Below, piece after piece: positions 7,528-15,541 of a stretch of 43,719 bases of DNA. The stretch is from assembly GCA_902492005.1 (NCBI GenBank), contig CABUJV010000016.1, forward strand, positions 1 through 43,719, written 5' to 3'. The DNA comes from an uncultured Eubacteriales bacterium. GTDB taxonomy: Bacteria; Bacillota; Clostridia; Oscillospirales; Oscillospiraceae. Both the position numbers and the translations under genes were made by a program. The notes below the pieces were generated by a model. It was given only the letters and a program-made list of their open reading frames with translations. It was not told where the DNA came from and did no database searches. Numbering within the stretch: position 1 is the stretch's first letter; each line of letters starts with the position of its first letter.

Positions 7528-8992
7528 TGCGCGGCGCCTCCCTTCGGCATCTTGGTATGGAACTGCGTGTCCTGCTGAAAGGCGTGGGCGGCGTTGAGCA
7601 CCCTGGCCTCTCCCAGCGCGGGGCCGATGAGCTGCGCCCCGATGGGCAGGCCCTGGGCATCGAAGCCGCAGGGCATACTCAGCCCCGGCAGTCCCGCCAG
7701 GTTGAGGGGCACGGTGTAGATATCGGACAGGTACATCTTCAGCGGGTCGGCCAGGCTCTCCCCCAGCCGCGGCGCCGTGGCAGGGGCCACGGGGGTGAGC
7801 AGCAGGTCATAGGTCCCGAAGGCCTCGTCGTAGGCCTTCTTGATGAGGGCCTTTACCTGAAGGGCCTTTTTGTAGTAGGCATCGTAGTAGCCGGTGGACA
7901 GCACAAAGGTCCCCAGCAGGATGCGGCGTTTGACCTCGGAGCCAAAGCCCTCGGTGCGGGTCTTGTTGTAGAGGTCAGTGAGGTCCTCGTAGCCCTCCGC
8001 CCTCCAGCCGTACTTCACCCCGTCGAACCGGGACAGGTTGGAGCTGGCCTCGGCGGCGGCAATGATATAATAGGTGGGGACCACATATTCCATCACGGGC
8101 AGGGCGCACTCCTCCACGAAGGCCCCCCGGGCCTTCAGCACGTCGGCGGCGGCCAGCACGGCGGCGCGGACCTCCGGGTCCAGCCCCGCCCCAAAGCAGT
8201 CGGCGGGCAGGCCGATCTTCATGCCCCGCACATCTCCGGTGAGGCCGGCCAGCAGTCCGCCCGCCGGCACGTCCAGGCTGGTGCCGTCCCGCCGGTCCTT
8301 CCCCATGACGGCGTCCAACACGGCGGCGCAGTCGGCTGCGGTGCGGGCGATGGGGCCCATCTGGTCCAGCGAGGAGGCATAGGCGATGAGGCCGTAGCGG
8401 GAGACGGTGCCGTAGGTGGGCTTCATGCCGGTGACGCCGCAGTAAGAGGCGGGCTGGCGGACCCGCCGGTGTCCGAGCCGACGGCGTACCAGCACTCCCC
8501 TGCCGCCACGGCGGCGGCGGCTCCGCCGGAGGACCCGCCGGGCACCCGGTCCGGATCCCAGGGGTTCTTCACCGGGCCGTAGAAAGAGGTCTCGGAGGTG
8601 GAGCCCATGGCGAATTCGTCCATGTTCAGCTTGCCCAGCAGCACCGAGCCGGCGGCCCGAAGCCGCCCGGTCAGCGTGGCGTCGTAGGGCGGAGCGAAAT
8701 CCCCCAGAATCCTGGAGGCGCAGGAGGTCTTGATCCCTCGGGTGCAGATGTTGTCCTTGAGGGCCATGGGCACGCCGGCCAGCGGGCCCAGCTCCTCCCC
8801 GGCGGCCAGCTTTTTCTGCACCGCCTCCGCCTCGGCCAGCGCCCCTTCGGCCAGGGTGGTGATGAAGGCGTTGTTGGCCGGCTGAAAATCCTCTATCCGG
8901 TCCAGGGCCGCCTGGGCGGCCTCCACGGCGGAGACCTCCCCGGCCCGGATCTTTTCGCCCAGTTGGAGGGCCGTCAGCTCATATAATTTCAT
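7524..8992 (-). pseudogene. gatA: Asp-tRNA(Asn)/Glu-tRNA(Gln) amidotransferase subunit A, frameshifted
   Basis: GatA hydrolyses glutamine and channels ammonia to GatB. Two overlapping frames together give a normal protein of about 490 residues. The first (8992-8423) has the amidase Lys79, Ser154 (GGSSGG) and GSDTGGS ending at the nucleophile Ser178 (codon 8461-8459), then runs into about 11 wrong residues. The second resumes at VRQPASYCG (Val codon 8462-8460) and continues intact to 7524. The family reads GSDTGGS(V/I)RQP. Restoring one more GTCC after the GTCC at 8462-8459 gives exactly Gly-Gly-Ser-Val-Arg-Gln, so one copy of a 4-bp tandem repeat appears lost. No other damage is seen, so an assembly error or very recent mutation is likelier than decay. 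It sits between gatC (12 nt) and gatB (4-nt overlap). Confidence 0.93.
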
Positions 8993-9004
8993 ATCCGCTC
9001 CCCC

Positions 9005-9292
9005 TCATTCCACCGTCTTGGGCACCAGGAAGGCCTCTTCGTCGGGCGCCGGCGCGTTTTTCAGCAGCTCGGCCCGGTCCGACGAGGGCTCCACCACGTC
9101 CGGACGGAGCACGTTCTTCACCGGAAACACGTGGCTCATGGGCTCCACCCCGTCGGTGTCCAGGGTGTTGAGCACGTCCATGTAGCCGATGATCTGCTCC
9201 AGCTCGGCGGTCATTCTGACCTTCTCCTCCTCCGGCAGCTTGAGCCGGGACAGGACGGAGACGTAATCCACCATCTCTTCGGTTATCTTCAT
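9005..9292 (-). CDS. gatC: Asp-tRNA(Asn)/Glu-tRNA(Gln) amidotransferase subunit C
   Basis: 95 residues, normal length. GatC wraps around the GatA-GatB interface and stabilises the complex. Family features are the N-terminal VDYVSVLSRLKLPEEEK, the ELEQIIGYMDVLNTLDTDGVEPM core and the final LRPDVVEPS...FLVPKTVE. AAGGAGGAG lies 6 nt before the ATG. It follows aspS by 13 nt and precedes gatA by 12 nt. Confidence 0.97.
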   Translation of the reverse strand: MKITEEMVDYVSVLSRLKLPEEEKVRMTAELEQIIGYMDVLNTLDTDGVEPMSHVFPVKNVLRPDVVEPSSDRAELLKNAPAPDEEAFLVPKTVE

Positions 9293-9305
9293 TTTGATCT
9301 CCTCC

Positions 9306-10631
9306 TTAAGGCTCCAGCCGGCTCAGGTCCCGTGGGAACAGGCAGGCGTACCGCACGTTGTCCAGCCCGCACAGCTTCATGGTCAGCCGCTCCAGGCCGA
9401 TGCCAAGGCCGCCGTGGGGGGGCATGCCGTGCTTGTGGATCATCAGATAGCTTTCGAATTCCTCGGGATGCATCCCCCGGTCCTCCATCTTCTTCACCTG
9501 TTCGGCGTAGCCGTGGACCCGCTGGCCGCCGGTGGTAACCTCCATGCCCCGGAACAGCAGGTCGAAGGACAGGGTATACCGGGGGTCCGCAGGGTCGTCC
9601 ATGGCGTAAAAGGGCCGCTTCTTGCTGGGGTAGTGGGTAACGAACACGAAGTCGCTGCCCCACTCCTCTTTGGCGTACCGGCCGATGGCGTGCTCCTCCT
9701 CCGGCTCCAGGTCGTAGGGGTCCCGGATTTTGTAGCCGTACTTCTCCGCCGCCAGGCGCTTGGCCTCGTCGAAACGGACGCAGGGGATACGCTCCACGCC
9801 GGGGATGTCGATGCCCAGCCGCTTCCCGTCGGCGGCGTATTCCGTCCGCAGCAGCTCCATGGCATACTGGAGGAAGCCGGTCTCCATGGCCATCACGTCC
9901 TCAAAGGAGTCGATGAAGCCCATCTCGAAATCCAGGGAGGTGTACTCGTTGAGATGCCGGGCCGTGGAGTGCTTCTCCGCCCGGAACACCGGGGCCACCT
10001 CGAACACACGCTCAAAAACCCCCACCATGGTCTGCTTGTAGAACTGGGGGGACTGGGCCAAAAACGCCTTGCGGCCGAAGTAGTCCAGTCGAAAGATGTT
10101 GGAGCCGCCCTCCGCCCCGGCATGAACGATCTTAGGGGTGTGGATCTCGGTGAAGCCCTGGCCCTGGAGATACTCCCGAAATGCCCGGCCCAGGCACTCC
10201 TGGATCTTAAACACGCTGCGCTCCCGCAGGTGGCGGAGCACCACGGGCCGCAGGCCCAGCTCGGTGTCCAGGTTAATGTTCAGCTTGGCCTTGGGTACCG
10301 GCACCGGCATGGGGGCCGCGGGACGGGAGAGGACCTCCACGGCCTGAGCCGCCAGTTCTACCCCGCCGGGGGCCCGGGGCTCGTCCCGGAGCGTGCCGGT
10401 GACCACGACCGCAGCCTCCTCCGGCACGCCGGACACATCCACACCCTCGGCGCAGGTACACTGCAGGATACCGTCCCGCTTACGCAGCTTCAGGAAAGTG
10501 AGCCCGCCGCCCATCGTCTGTCTGGCGTGGACCATACCGGCGACTTGGACGGTCTCGTTCCGATGGGCACCTCCCAGGATGTCTTTGAGTTCCAGCCGCT
10601 GCGTTTTTGGGGCGTCTTTCAGGAATTCCAT
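9306..10631 (-). CDS. aspS: Aspartyl-tRNA synthetase, archaeal type, probably non-discriminating
   Basis: 441 residues, class IIb synthetase. The OB-fold anticodon-binding domain is at about 15-110. The catalytic core has motif 2 (FRAEKHSTARHLNEYTSLD) and motif 3 (GGLGIGLERLTM). The protein lacks the GAD insertion of bacterial AspRS (about 590 residues) and is the short archaeal/AspS2 kind. Such enzymes in Clostridia commonly charge both tRNA-Asp and tRNA-Asn. Being first in an operon with gatCAB, it most likely makes Asp-tRNA(Asn) for transamidation. Expression should be set by the upstream T-box. Whether a second, bacterial-type AspRS exists elsewhere is unknown. Confidence 0.93.
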   Translation of the reverse strand: MEFLKDAPKTQRLELKDILGGAHRNETVQVAGMVHARQTMGGGLTFLKLRKRDGILQCTCAEGVDVSGVPEEAAVVVTGTLRDEPRAPGGVELAAQAVEVLSRPAAPMPVPVPKAKLNINLDTELGLRPVVLRHLRERSVFKIQECLGRAFREYLQGQGFTEIHTPKIVHAGAEGGSNIFRLDYFGRKAFLAQSPQFYKQTMVGVFERVFEVAPVFRAEKHSTARHLNEYTSLDFEMGFIDSFEDVMAMETGFLQYAMELLRTEYAADGKRLGIDIPGVERIPCVRFDEAKRLAAEKYGYKIRDPYDLEPEEEHAIGRYAKEEWGSDFVFVTHYPSKKRPFYAMDDPADPRYTLSFDLLFRGMEVTTGGQRVHGYAEQVKKMEDRGMHPEEFESYLMIHKHGMPPHGGLGIGLERLTMKLCGLDNVRYACLFPRDLSRLEP

Positions 10632-10730
10632 GACCGTTCACGTCCTTTCATCAAACTAAACTGTACACCGCTCCGTCTTTTTTCAGTGTTTCCGGAGGGC
10701 ATCTTCTTCCCGAAATATCCAAAAATGAAT

Positions 10731-10986
10731 AAAAAAAGCCCCGAAGCTGCTTTTTGCAGTTTCGGGACGGAACAATCCGCGGTACCACCCAAACGTTGCC
10801 GTCTCACCCTTGAGCCGGCCTCTTGGCTCCCTTAACGCGGGATGACGAAAAGCCCTCCTCCTTGCGGACTCGAACTTTCAGCTCGTGAAGCGTTGCGCAT
10901 CCCCATCCAGCCGGACCGGGCTCTCAGTCGGTGACCCGGATTCTCTGGCGGCCCTCATAGGGCGCGGTCTTCGTCATTGCCTTTGA
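10731..10986 (-). promoter_or_regulatory. T-box riboswitch of the aspS-gatCAB operon
   Basis: The minus-strand leader carries the T-box core GGGTGGTACCGCGG (10790-10777), which pairs with the uncharged tRNA acceptor end. An intrinsic terminator follows: stem 10766-10756 with 10750-10740 (one G-U pair), A5 loop and seven T (10737-10731). Upstream lies a stem I-like region with the usual AGAGA...CTGAGAG arrangement. An AAC triplet at 10894-10892, past the distal stem I part, is my candidate specifier, meaning tRNA-Asn. That reading is tentative because I did not fold the whole leader. A poor supply of charged tRNA-Asn would then switch on the operon that makes it. Confidence 0.9.
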
Positions 10987-10993
10987 TGCATGT

Positions 10994-11022
10994 ATTATAT
11001 GCAGTTCCTGCAAAAAAGTCAA
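10994..11022 (-). promoter_or_regulatory. Sigma-A promoter of the T-box/aspS-gatCAB operon
   Basis: Minus strand TTGACT (11022-11017), 17-nt spacer, perfect TATAAT (10999-10994). Transcription should start near 10987. Confidence 0.85.
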
Positions 11023-11068
11023 CGGTGAATTTTAGCTAAACCGCATCTTCCCCTGTCCATGCACTTTA

Positions 11069-11077
11069 TGATACAAT
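11069..11077 (+). promoter_or_regulatory. Extended -10 promoter for the uracil-DNA glycosylase gene
   Basis: TGATACAAT, a TGn-extended -10, lies 35 nt before the ATG at 11112. No clear -35 is seen. Confidence 0.45.
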
Positions 11078-11111
11078 GTAAAAAATCATGGAACAGAAAC
11101 GAGGAAACGAC

Positions 11112-11678
11112 ATGCTTGATTGGCCTGAATTGGAAGCCGCCTGCCTCTCCTGTCAGAAGTGCGCCCTGGCCGAGACCCGGCACAACGTGGTGTTCGGCGA
11201 CGGGGCCCGGAACGCCGAAGTCATGTTCATCGGGGAGGGCCCCGGCGAACAGGAGGACCTGACCGGCAAGCCCTTTGTGGGCAAGGCGGGTAAGCTGCTG
11301 GACGATATGCTCACCCTCATCGACCTGGACCGCTCCAGGATATTCATCGGCAATACGGTCAAATGCCGTCCACCCCAAAACCGTGACCCCCTCAACGTGG
11401 AGGTAGAGGCCTGCATCGGCTATCTCCGCAACCAGGTGGCGCTGCTCCGCCCCAAAATCATTGTCTGCCTGGGCCGCATTGCCGCCATGCGCCTCATCCG
11501 GGAGGATTTCAAGATCACCAAGGAGCACGGCCAGTGGTTTGAAAAGGCCGGAGTCCAGATGATGGCCATCTACCACCCCGCCGCTCTGCTGCGGGACCCC
11601 CGGAAACGGCCCGAGACCTTTGAGGACCTGAAGGTCCTCCAGGCCAAGATTCATGCGCTTTGCACCCACACCTATTGA
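11112..11678 (+). CDS. Family 4 uracil-DNA glycosylase (Fe-S type)
   Basis: 188 residues from the ATG at 11112, preceded by GAGGA; an ATG at 11088 has no ribosome site. Removes uracil from DNA after cytosine deamination. Motif 1 is GEGPGEQED (41-49) and the C-terminal motif is YHPAALLRD. Cys14, Cys17, Cys85 and Cys101 are spaced as the four [4Fe-4S] ligands of family 4 enzymes. KCRPPQNRDP is also characteristic. It is divergent from the aspS operon and followed after 59 nt by the YoaK-like gene. Confidence 0.93.
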   Translation: MLDWPELEAACLSCQKCALAETRHNVVFGDGARNAEVMFIGEGPGEQEDLTGKPFVGKAGKLLDDMLTLIDLDRSRIFIGNTVKCRPPQNRDPLNVEVEACIGYLRNQVALLRPKIIVCLGRIAAMRLIREDFKITKEHGQWFEKAGVQMMAIYHPAALLRDPRKRPETFEDLKVLQAKIHALCTHTY

Positions 11679-11689
11679 TGGAATTTTCC

Positions 11690-11711
11690 GGGCCCCGCTC
11701 CGGCGGGGCCC
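11690..11711 (+). terminator. Short GC hairpin between the glycosylase and yoaK-like genes
   Basis: 9-bp stem (11690-11698 with 11703-11711), TCCG loop and no T tract. It may only attenuate or protect the 3' end. Confidence 0.35.
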
Positions 11712-11736
11712 CGTCCACCCCAAAGGAGGAAACCGC

Positions 11737-12420
11737 ATGCGCTGCGCGGGACACCAGATGTCTGAAACTCTGTCTCTGGGTGCCCTTCTGACCATCACGG
11801 GCGGCTTTCTGGACGCCTACACCTATCTGTGCCGGGGCAAAGTGTTCGCCAATGCCCAGACCGGCAACATCGTCCTGCTGGGCGTCAAGCTGGCCGAGGG
11901 GCAGTTCGACGCCTTGCTCCACTACCTCATCCCCATTCTGGCGTTCGCACTGGGCGTAGTGGTGGCAGAGCGGACCCACCGGCGTTTCCGTGGCCACCCG
12001 GCCATCCACTGGCGGCAGATCGTCATCGCCCTGGAGCTGGCTGTTTTGGGTTTGGTCGCCCTGCTCCCCGCCGGCGAGTGGGACACGGCGGCCAACGTGC
12101 TGGTCTCCTTTGTGTGCGCCGTGCAGGTGCAGTCCTTCCGCAAGATCCGCGGCAGCCCCTGCGCCACTACCATGTGCACTGGAAACCTCCGCAGCGGCAC
12201 TGAGCTGCTGTTCCATGCGGTGCAGGACCGCGACCCCACTGCCCGCCGCCGGGGGCTCCAGTACTACGCCATCATTCTCTTTTTCATCCTGGGCGCCTTC
12301 CTGGGCGTCTGGTGTACCGAGCGGTGGCAGGGCAGGGCCGTGCTGGTCTGCTGCGGTATCCTGGCCGCGGTCTTCTGCGCCATGTTCCTCAAATCCGGGG
12401 AGGAAGCACGGGATGCCTGA
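11737..12420 (+). CDS. YoaK-family (DUF1275) membrane protein
   Basis: 227 residues from the ATG at 11737, with AAAGGAGG 7 nt upstream; the longer in-frame opening at 11653 has no ribosome site. About six membrane segments. The family signature is near the start: TITGGFLDAYTYLCRGKVFANAQTGN, then a second conserved block CAVQVQSFRKI and TMCTGNLRSG. Members are common in Firmicutes and Proteobacteria and have no settled function. The gene probably shares a transcript with the DNA glycosylase, but nothing shows a functional link. Confidence 0.9.
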   Translation: MRCAGHQMSETLSLGALLTITGGFLDAYTYLCRGKVFANAQTGNIVLLGVKLAEGQFDALLHYLIPILAFALGVVVAERTHRRFRGHPAIHWRQIVIALELAVLGLVALLPAGEWDTAANVLVSFVCAVQVQSFRKIRGSPCATTMCTGNLRSGTELLFHAVQDRDPTARRRGLQYYAIILFFILGAFLGVWCTERWQGRAVLVCCGILAAVFCAMFLKSGEEARDA

Positions 12421-12753
12421 GCAAAACAGCAGAAAAGGCGCTCCCCTGAGGCGGCCACCGATAAAGGCTAGCCGTAACTATTTGCAGGTTGGCTACTACA
12501 CCGACACCTTTTTCCAGACCATAAGGCCGTCTTTCAATTTGCTTTGATTCAAACGGCCAGCCGCTGCTCAATGAGCCCCGCCTTTTCCTTCGCACCCTTT
12601 ACGCCGTCCGCACGACGGCACGGACTGGGCGCGCTGCCACCAACACAGGCAAGCGGCAAACAGCAGAAAACGAAAGCATTTATGCTTTCGTTTTCTGCTG
12701 TCAGAGTCTTTTATGATAAGCAAATACCCTTCGGGATCAAATGGCAACGCCAA
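12421..12753. other. 333-nt intergenic stretch with no supported gene
   Basis: It lies between the convergent yoaK-like gene and the FeoB-associated gene. It is richer in A and T than its flanks. A 68-residue minus-strand frame (12595-12389) has no good start site and no recognisable domain. A GGCCGT/ACGGCC inverted pair surrounds 12532-12558, and a 20-bp hairpin lies at 12660-12701. It may be a relic of an inserted element, but no transposase motif or target duplication was seen. Confidence 0.4.
12660..12701 (-). terminator. Terminator-like 20-bp perfect hairpin after the feo operon
   Basis: Arms 12660-12679 and 12682-12701 with a TT loop. On the minus strand the closing arm contains CGTTTTCTGCTGTTTG, so T-rich sequence sits in the stem itself. 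It lies 52 nt after the stop of the FeoB-associated gene. Confidence 0.65.
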
Positions 12754-12933
12754 TTATTGGGGGGAGGAATTCCGCCTTCTTTTTGTGCAGCTTTTTTTAC
12801 AGATGCAGCAGTCCCCCGTGCAGCCTCCCCCGCAGCCGCACTCACCCCGGAGCTGGCGCCGGACATGGCGGATCACATACCACACGGCCCACACCGCCAG
12901 AACGGCCACGGCCAGATAGATGATATACTTCAT
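12754..12933 (-). CDS. FeoB-associated Cys-rich membrane protein
   Basis: 59 residues. One N-terminal membrane helix (MKYIIYLAVAVLAVWAVWYV) is followed by a basic stretch (RHVRRQLR) and a cysteine cluster, CGCGGGC then GDCCICKKSC, with seven cysteines in about 18 residues. This is the layout of the short FeoB-associated Cys-rich family found after feoB in Firmicutes. A role in handling ferrous iron at the inner face of the membrane is assumed, not proven. It begins 9 nt after the feoB stop. Confidence 0.9.
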   Translation of the reverse strand: MKYIIYLAVAVLAVWAVWYVIRHVRRQLRGECGCGGGCTGDCCICKKSCTKRRRNSSPQ

Positions 12934-12942
12934 ACCGTTTCC

Positions 12943-15393
12943 TCACAGCCCCAGGAGCAGACTGCCCACCTGATAGACCAGCAGCGAGCCCAGATAGGCG
13001 GCGCCGATCTGCCAGGCGATGGAGGCCAGGGTCCACTTGGTGGAGTTCATCTCCTTGCGGATCGTGGACACCGCCGCCACACAGGGGACGTACAGCAGAA
13101 CGAACACCAAGAAGGAATAAGCGGCCAGCGGGGTCTGAAAGGTACCGGAGAGTGCCCCGGCGATGGCGGCGCCACTGGCGGTCATCGAGAAGCCGTAAAA
13201 CATGCTCATGGAGGAAACGACCATCTCCTTGGCGATCAGGCCGGACAGCAGCGCCACCGCCGCCTGCCAGGTACCGAAGCCCAGGGGCTTGAGCACCGGG
13301 GCGATGAAGGAGCCCAGCGTGCCCAGCAGGGAGCCGGCCTCATCGCTGACCATGCCGAAGCGGCCGCCCTCAAAGCCGAAGGACTGAAGAAACCAGAGCA
13401 GCACGCTCATGGCCAGGATCAGAGTGCCCGCTTTCACCAGGAAGCCCCGTACCTTCTCCCACACATGGAGGGAGATGTTTTTCAGCGTGGGCAGACGGTA
13501 AGGGGGCAGCTCCAGCACAAAGGCAGCGGGCTCGCCCTTGAAGACGAATTTTTTAAGGATGATGCCCGACAGAATGGCAAACACCAGACCGGTAATGTAG
13601 AGGGAGAAGACCACAAGACCGCCGTATCGGGGGAAAAAGGCGGCGGTGAGCAGGCCGTAGACCGGCAGCCGTGCCGAGCACGACATAAAGGGCACCAGCA
13701 TGATGGTCATGCGCCGGTCCCGCTCGTTCTCCATGGTGCGCGCCCCCATAACGGCGGGCACCGTGCAGCCGAAACCCATCAGCATGGGGATAAAGGCCTT
13801 GCCGCTGAGGCCAAAGCGCCGCAGCAGGCGGTCCATGATAAAGGCCGCCCGGGCCATATAGCCAGAGTCCTCCAGGAAGGAGAGAAACAGGAACAAAATG
13901 GCAATTTGGGGCAGGAAGGTGAGTACGCCCCCAACCCCGGCAATCACGCCGTCCACCAGCAGGGCCTCCACCCAGGACGCCACTCCGGCGGCGGACAGGA
14001 CCGAGCGAACAAGGTCCGCGAAATAACCGCCGATCAGAGTGTCCACCCCATCCGCCAGAATCTGGCCAGGCCCGAAGGTCAGGGCAAACATGGCCAGCAT
14101 CATCAGGAAAAAGACCGGTACGGCCAGGAGCCGGTGGGTGACAATGGAGTCGATCCGGTCCGACAGAGTCAGGGACCCGTGAGGCTGCCCCCGCTTCACC
14201 GCAAGCTGGACCACATCCTGGAGGAAGCGGTAGCGGCTGTCGGCCACCAGGGTCTCCCGGTCGCCCAGGGCATAGGCCCCCTCGTACTCCCGGCAGATGG
14301 ACTCCAGCTTCTCCCGCTCCGGGTATGTCAGGTCCAGGGCCTTCTCCACCAGGGCGTCCCCCTCCAGCAGCTTGACCGCCGTCCAGTGGGCGGGCAGGCC
14401 GGCGGCGTAGGCCCGGTCGTGGACCAGCTCCCCCACCCGGTGGTGGATGGCATGGGTGTAATCGTCGTAGAGGTCGTCGGGCTCCACCGTCACCCCCACA
14501 TGCATTTGGTTGTGGGCCACCTCCAGCAGCGTCCGGATATTCTTCCCCGTCCGGGCGGTGATGGGGATGACGGGCACCCCCAGAGCCCGGGACAGCCGCT
14601 CCAGATCAATCTTGTCCCCCCGCTTTTCTACCTCGTCCATAAAGTTGAGGGCGATGACCATAGGCCGCTCCAGCTCCAAAAGCTGGGCCGTCAGATACAG
14701 GTTTCGCTCGATGTTGGTGGCGTCGATGATATTGATGATGGCGTCGGGGTGCTCCCCCACGATGAAGTCCCGGGCCACAATCTCCTCCATGGAGTAGGGG
14801 GACAGGGAATAGATGCCCGGCAGGTCCACCACCGTCACCGGCTTGCCGTCCACCTCGGCCCGGCCCTCTTTCTTTTCCACCGTCACGCCGGGCCAATTGC
14901 CCACGTACTGGTTGGAGCCGGTGAGGGCGTTGAAGAGCGTGGTCTTGCCGCAGTTTGGATTGCCCACCAGGGCCAGCTTCATCTCCCGGGTATCGTGGCT
15001 GGCGTAATCCGGCGTGCCGCCGTGCTCCGCCTCCTCATGGGCGTGGTCGGCGCTCATGCGGCGCAGAGTGGCCTCGTCCGGGATGTGCTGGACCATTCCC
15101 TTATACCGGCTCCTGCCCAGGCCCGGGGCCTGGTCCGGCGGACACACTGTGATCTGTCCCGCGTCCTCCTTGCGCAGCGAAAGCTCATAGCCCCGGAGGT
15201 TCACTTCGATGGGGTCCCCGAAGGGGGCGATCTTCCGCACCGTCACCAGGGTTCCGGGCGTCAGCCCCATATCCACCAGCCGGCGCTTCACGGGTCCCTT
15301 TTCATTTCCCACCGCAAGGATGACCGCGCTCTCGCCGGGGGCCACCTCCACCAGGGTTCCGGCGCTGTGTTTCACTTCCGTCATCGGTTTCAT
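12943..15393 (-). CDS. feoB: Fused FeoA-FeoB ferrous iron transporter
   Basis: 816 residues. Residues about 10-85 are a FeoA SH3-like domain (LVDMGLTPGTLVTVRKIAPFGDPIEVNLRGYELSLR). A linker with several His (115-135) follows. The FeoB G domain has G1 GNPNCGKTT (144-152), G3 DLPG (190-193) and NFMDE as the G4 region. The C-terminal half has two GATE-type membrane blocks, with GFGCTVPAVMGART and PFMSCSARLPVY, which carry the conserved pore cysteines, and PCVAAVSTI. FeoA and FeoB are often separate genes; here they are one chain. ATG 15393 or ATG 15384 could be the start, and GGAAGG is better spaced for the second. Its own promoter is present. Confidence 0.96.
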   Translation of the reverse strand: MKPMTEVKHSAGTLVEVAPGESAVILAVGNEKGPVKRRLVDMGLTPGTLVTVRKIAPFGDPIEVNLRGYELSLRKEDAGQITVCPPDQAPGLGRSRYKGMVQHIPDEATLRRMSADHAHEEAEHGGTPDYASHDTREMKLALVGNPNCGKTTLFNALTGSNQYVGNWPGVTVEKKEGRAEVDGKPVTVVDLPGIYSLSPYSMEEIVARDFIVGEHPDAIINIIDATNIERNLYLTAQLLELERPMVIALNFMDEVEKRGDKIDLERLSRALGVPVIPITARTGKNIRTLLEVAHNQMHVGVTVEPDDLYDDYTHAIHHRVGELVHDRAYAAGLPAHWTAVKLLEGDALVEKALDLTYPEREKLESICREYEGAYALGDRETLVADSRYRFLQDVVQLAVKRGQPHGSLTLSDRIDSIVTHRLLAVPVFFLMMLAMFALTFGPGQILADGVDTLIGGYFADLVRSVLSAAGVASWVEALLVDGVIAGVGGVLTFLPQIAILFLFLSFLEDSGYMARAAFIMDRLLRRFGLSGKAFIPMLMGFGCTVPAVMGARTMENERDRRMTIMLVPFMSCSARLPVYGLLTAAFFPRYGGLVVFSLYITGLVFAILSGIILKKFVFKGEPAAFVLELPPYRLPTLKNISLHVWEKVRGFLVKAGTLILAMSVLLWFLQSFGFEGGRFGMVSDEAGSLLGTLGSFIAPVLKPLGFGTWQAAVALLSGLIAKEMVVSSMSMFYGFSMTASGAAIAGALSGTFQTPLAAYSFLVFVLLYVPCVAAVSTIRKEMNSTKWTLASIAWQIGAAYLGSLLVYQVGSLLLGL

Positions 15394-15434
15394 TACCTTC
15401 CGTTTGTTAGTCTCTTTTAACTTTCTGCGGTGGT

Positions 15435-15463
15435 ATTATACTGCATCCCCATACCCTTTACAA
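15435..15463 (-). promoter_or_regulatory. Sigma-A promoter for feoAB
   Basis: Minus strand TTGTAA (15463-15458), 17 nt, TATAAT (15440-15435). I saw no convincing Fur or DtxR box. Confidence 0.75.
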
Positions 15464-15483
15464 GTGGCAAAGCAAATTTTCTG

Positions 15484-15529
15484 GAAAAAGGAAAGGGCCG
15501 CCCGGCGGAACGAAATCCGCCGCGCGGCC
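15484..15529 (-). terminator. Terminator of the lar-nik operon
   Basis: 14-bp stem with one mismatch (15529-15516 with 15509-15496), then CTTTCCTTTTT on the minus strand. It starts 12 nt after the last ATPase gene. Confidence 0.85.
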
Positions 15530-15541
15530 TGCTGCTCTGGT

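Noticed and set aside
8423..8495. Programmed ribosomal frameshift in gatA
   Set aside because: There is no slippery heptamer at GGC-GGG-TCC, and a -1 shift there would drop the catalytic Ser or a conserved residue. A 4-bp repeat loss explains the data exactly.
12389..12595. 68-residue minus-strand frame as a gene
   Set aside because: Weak start, no domain, and overlaps the end of the yoaK-like gene.
12544..15420. Very long open frames on the strand opposite feoB (also opposite guaB, metH, polA and rpoC)
   Set aside because: They mirror the GC-rich codon bias of the true genes, have no ribosome sites or domains, and read as His/Gly/Gln/Leu-rich repetitive protein.
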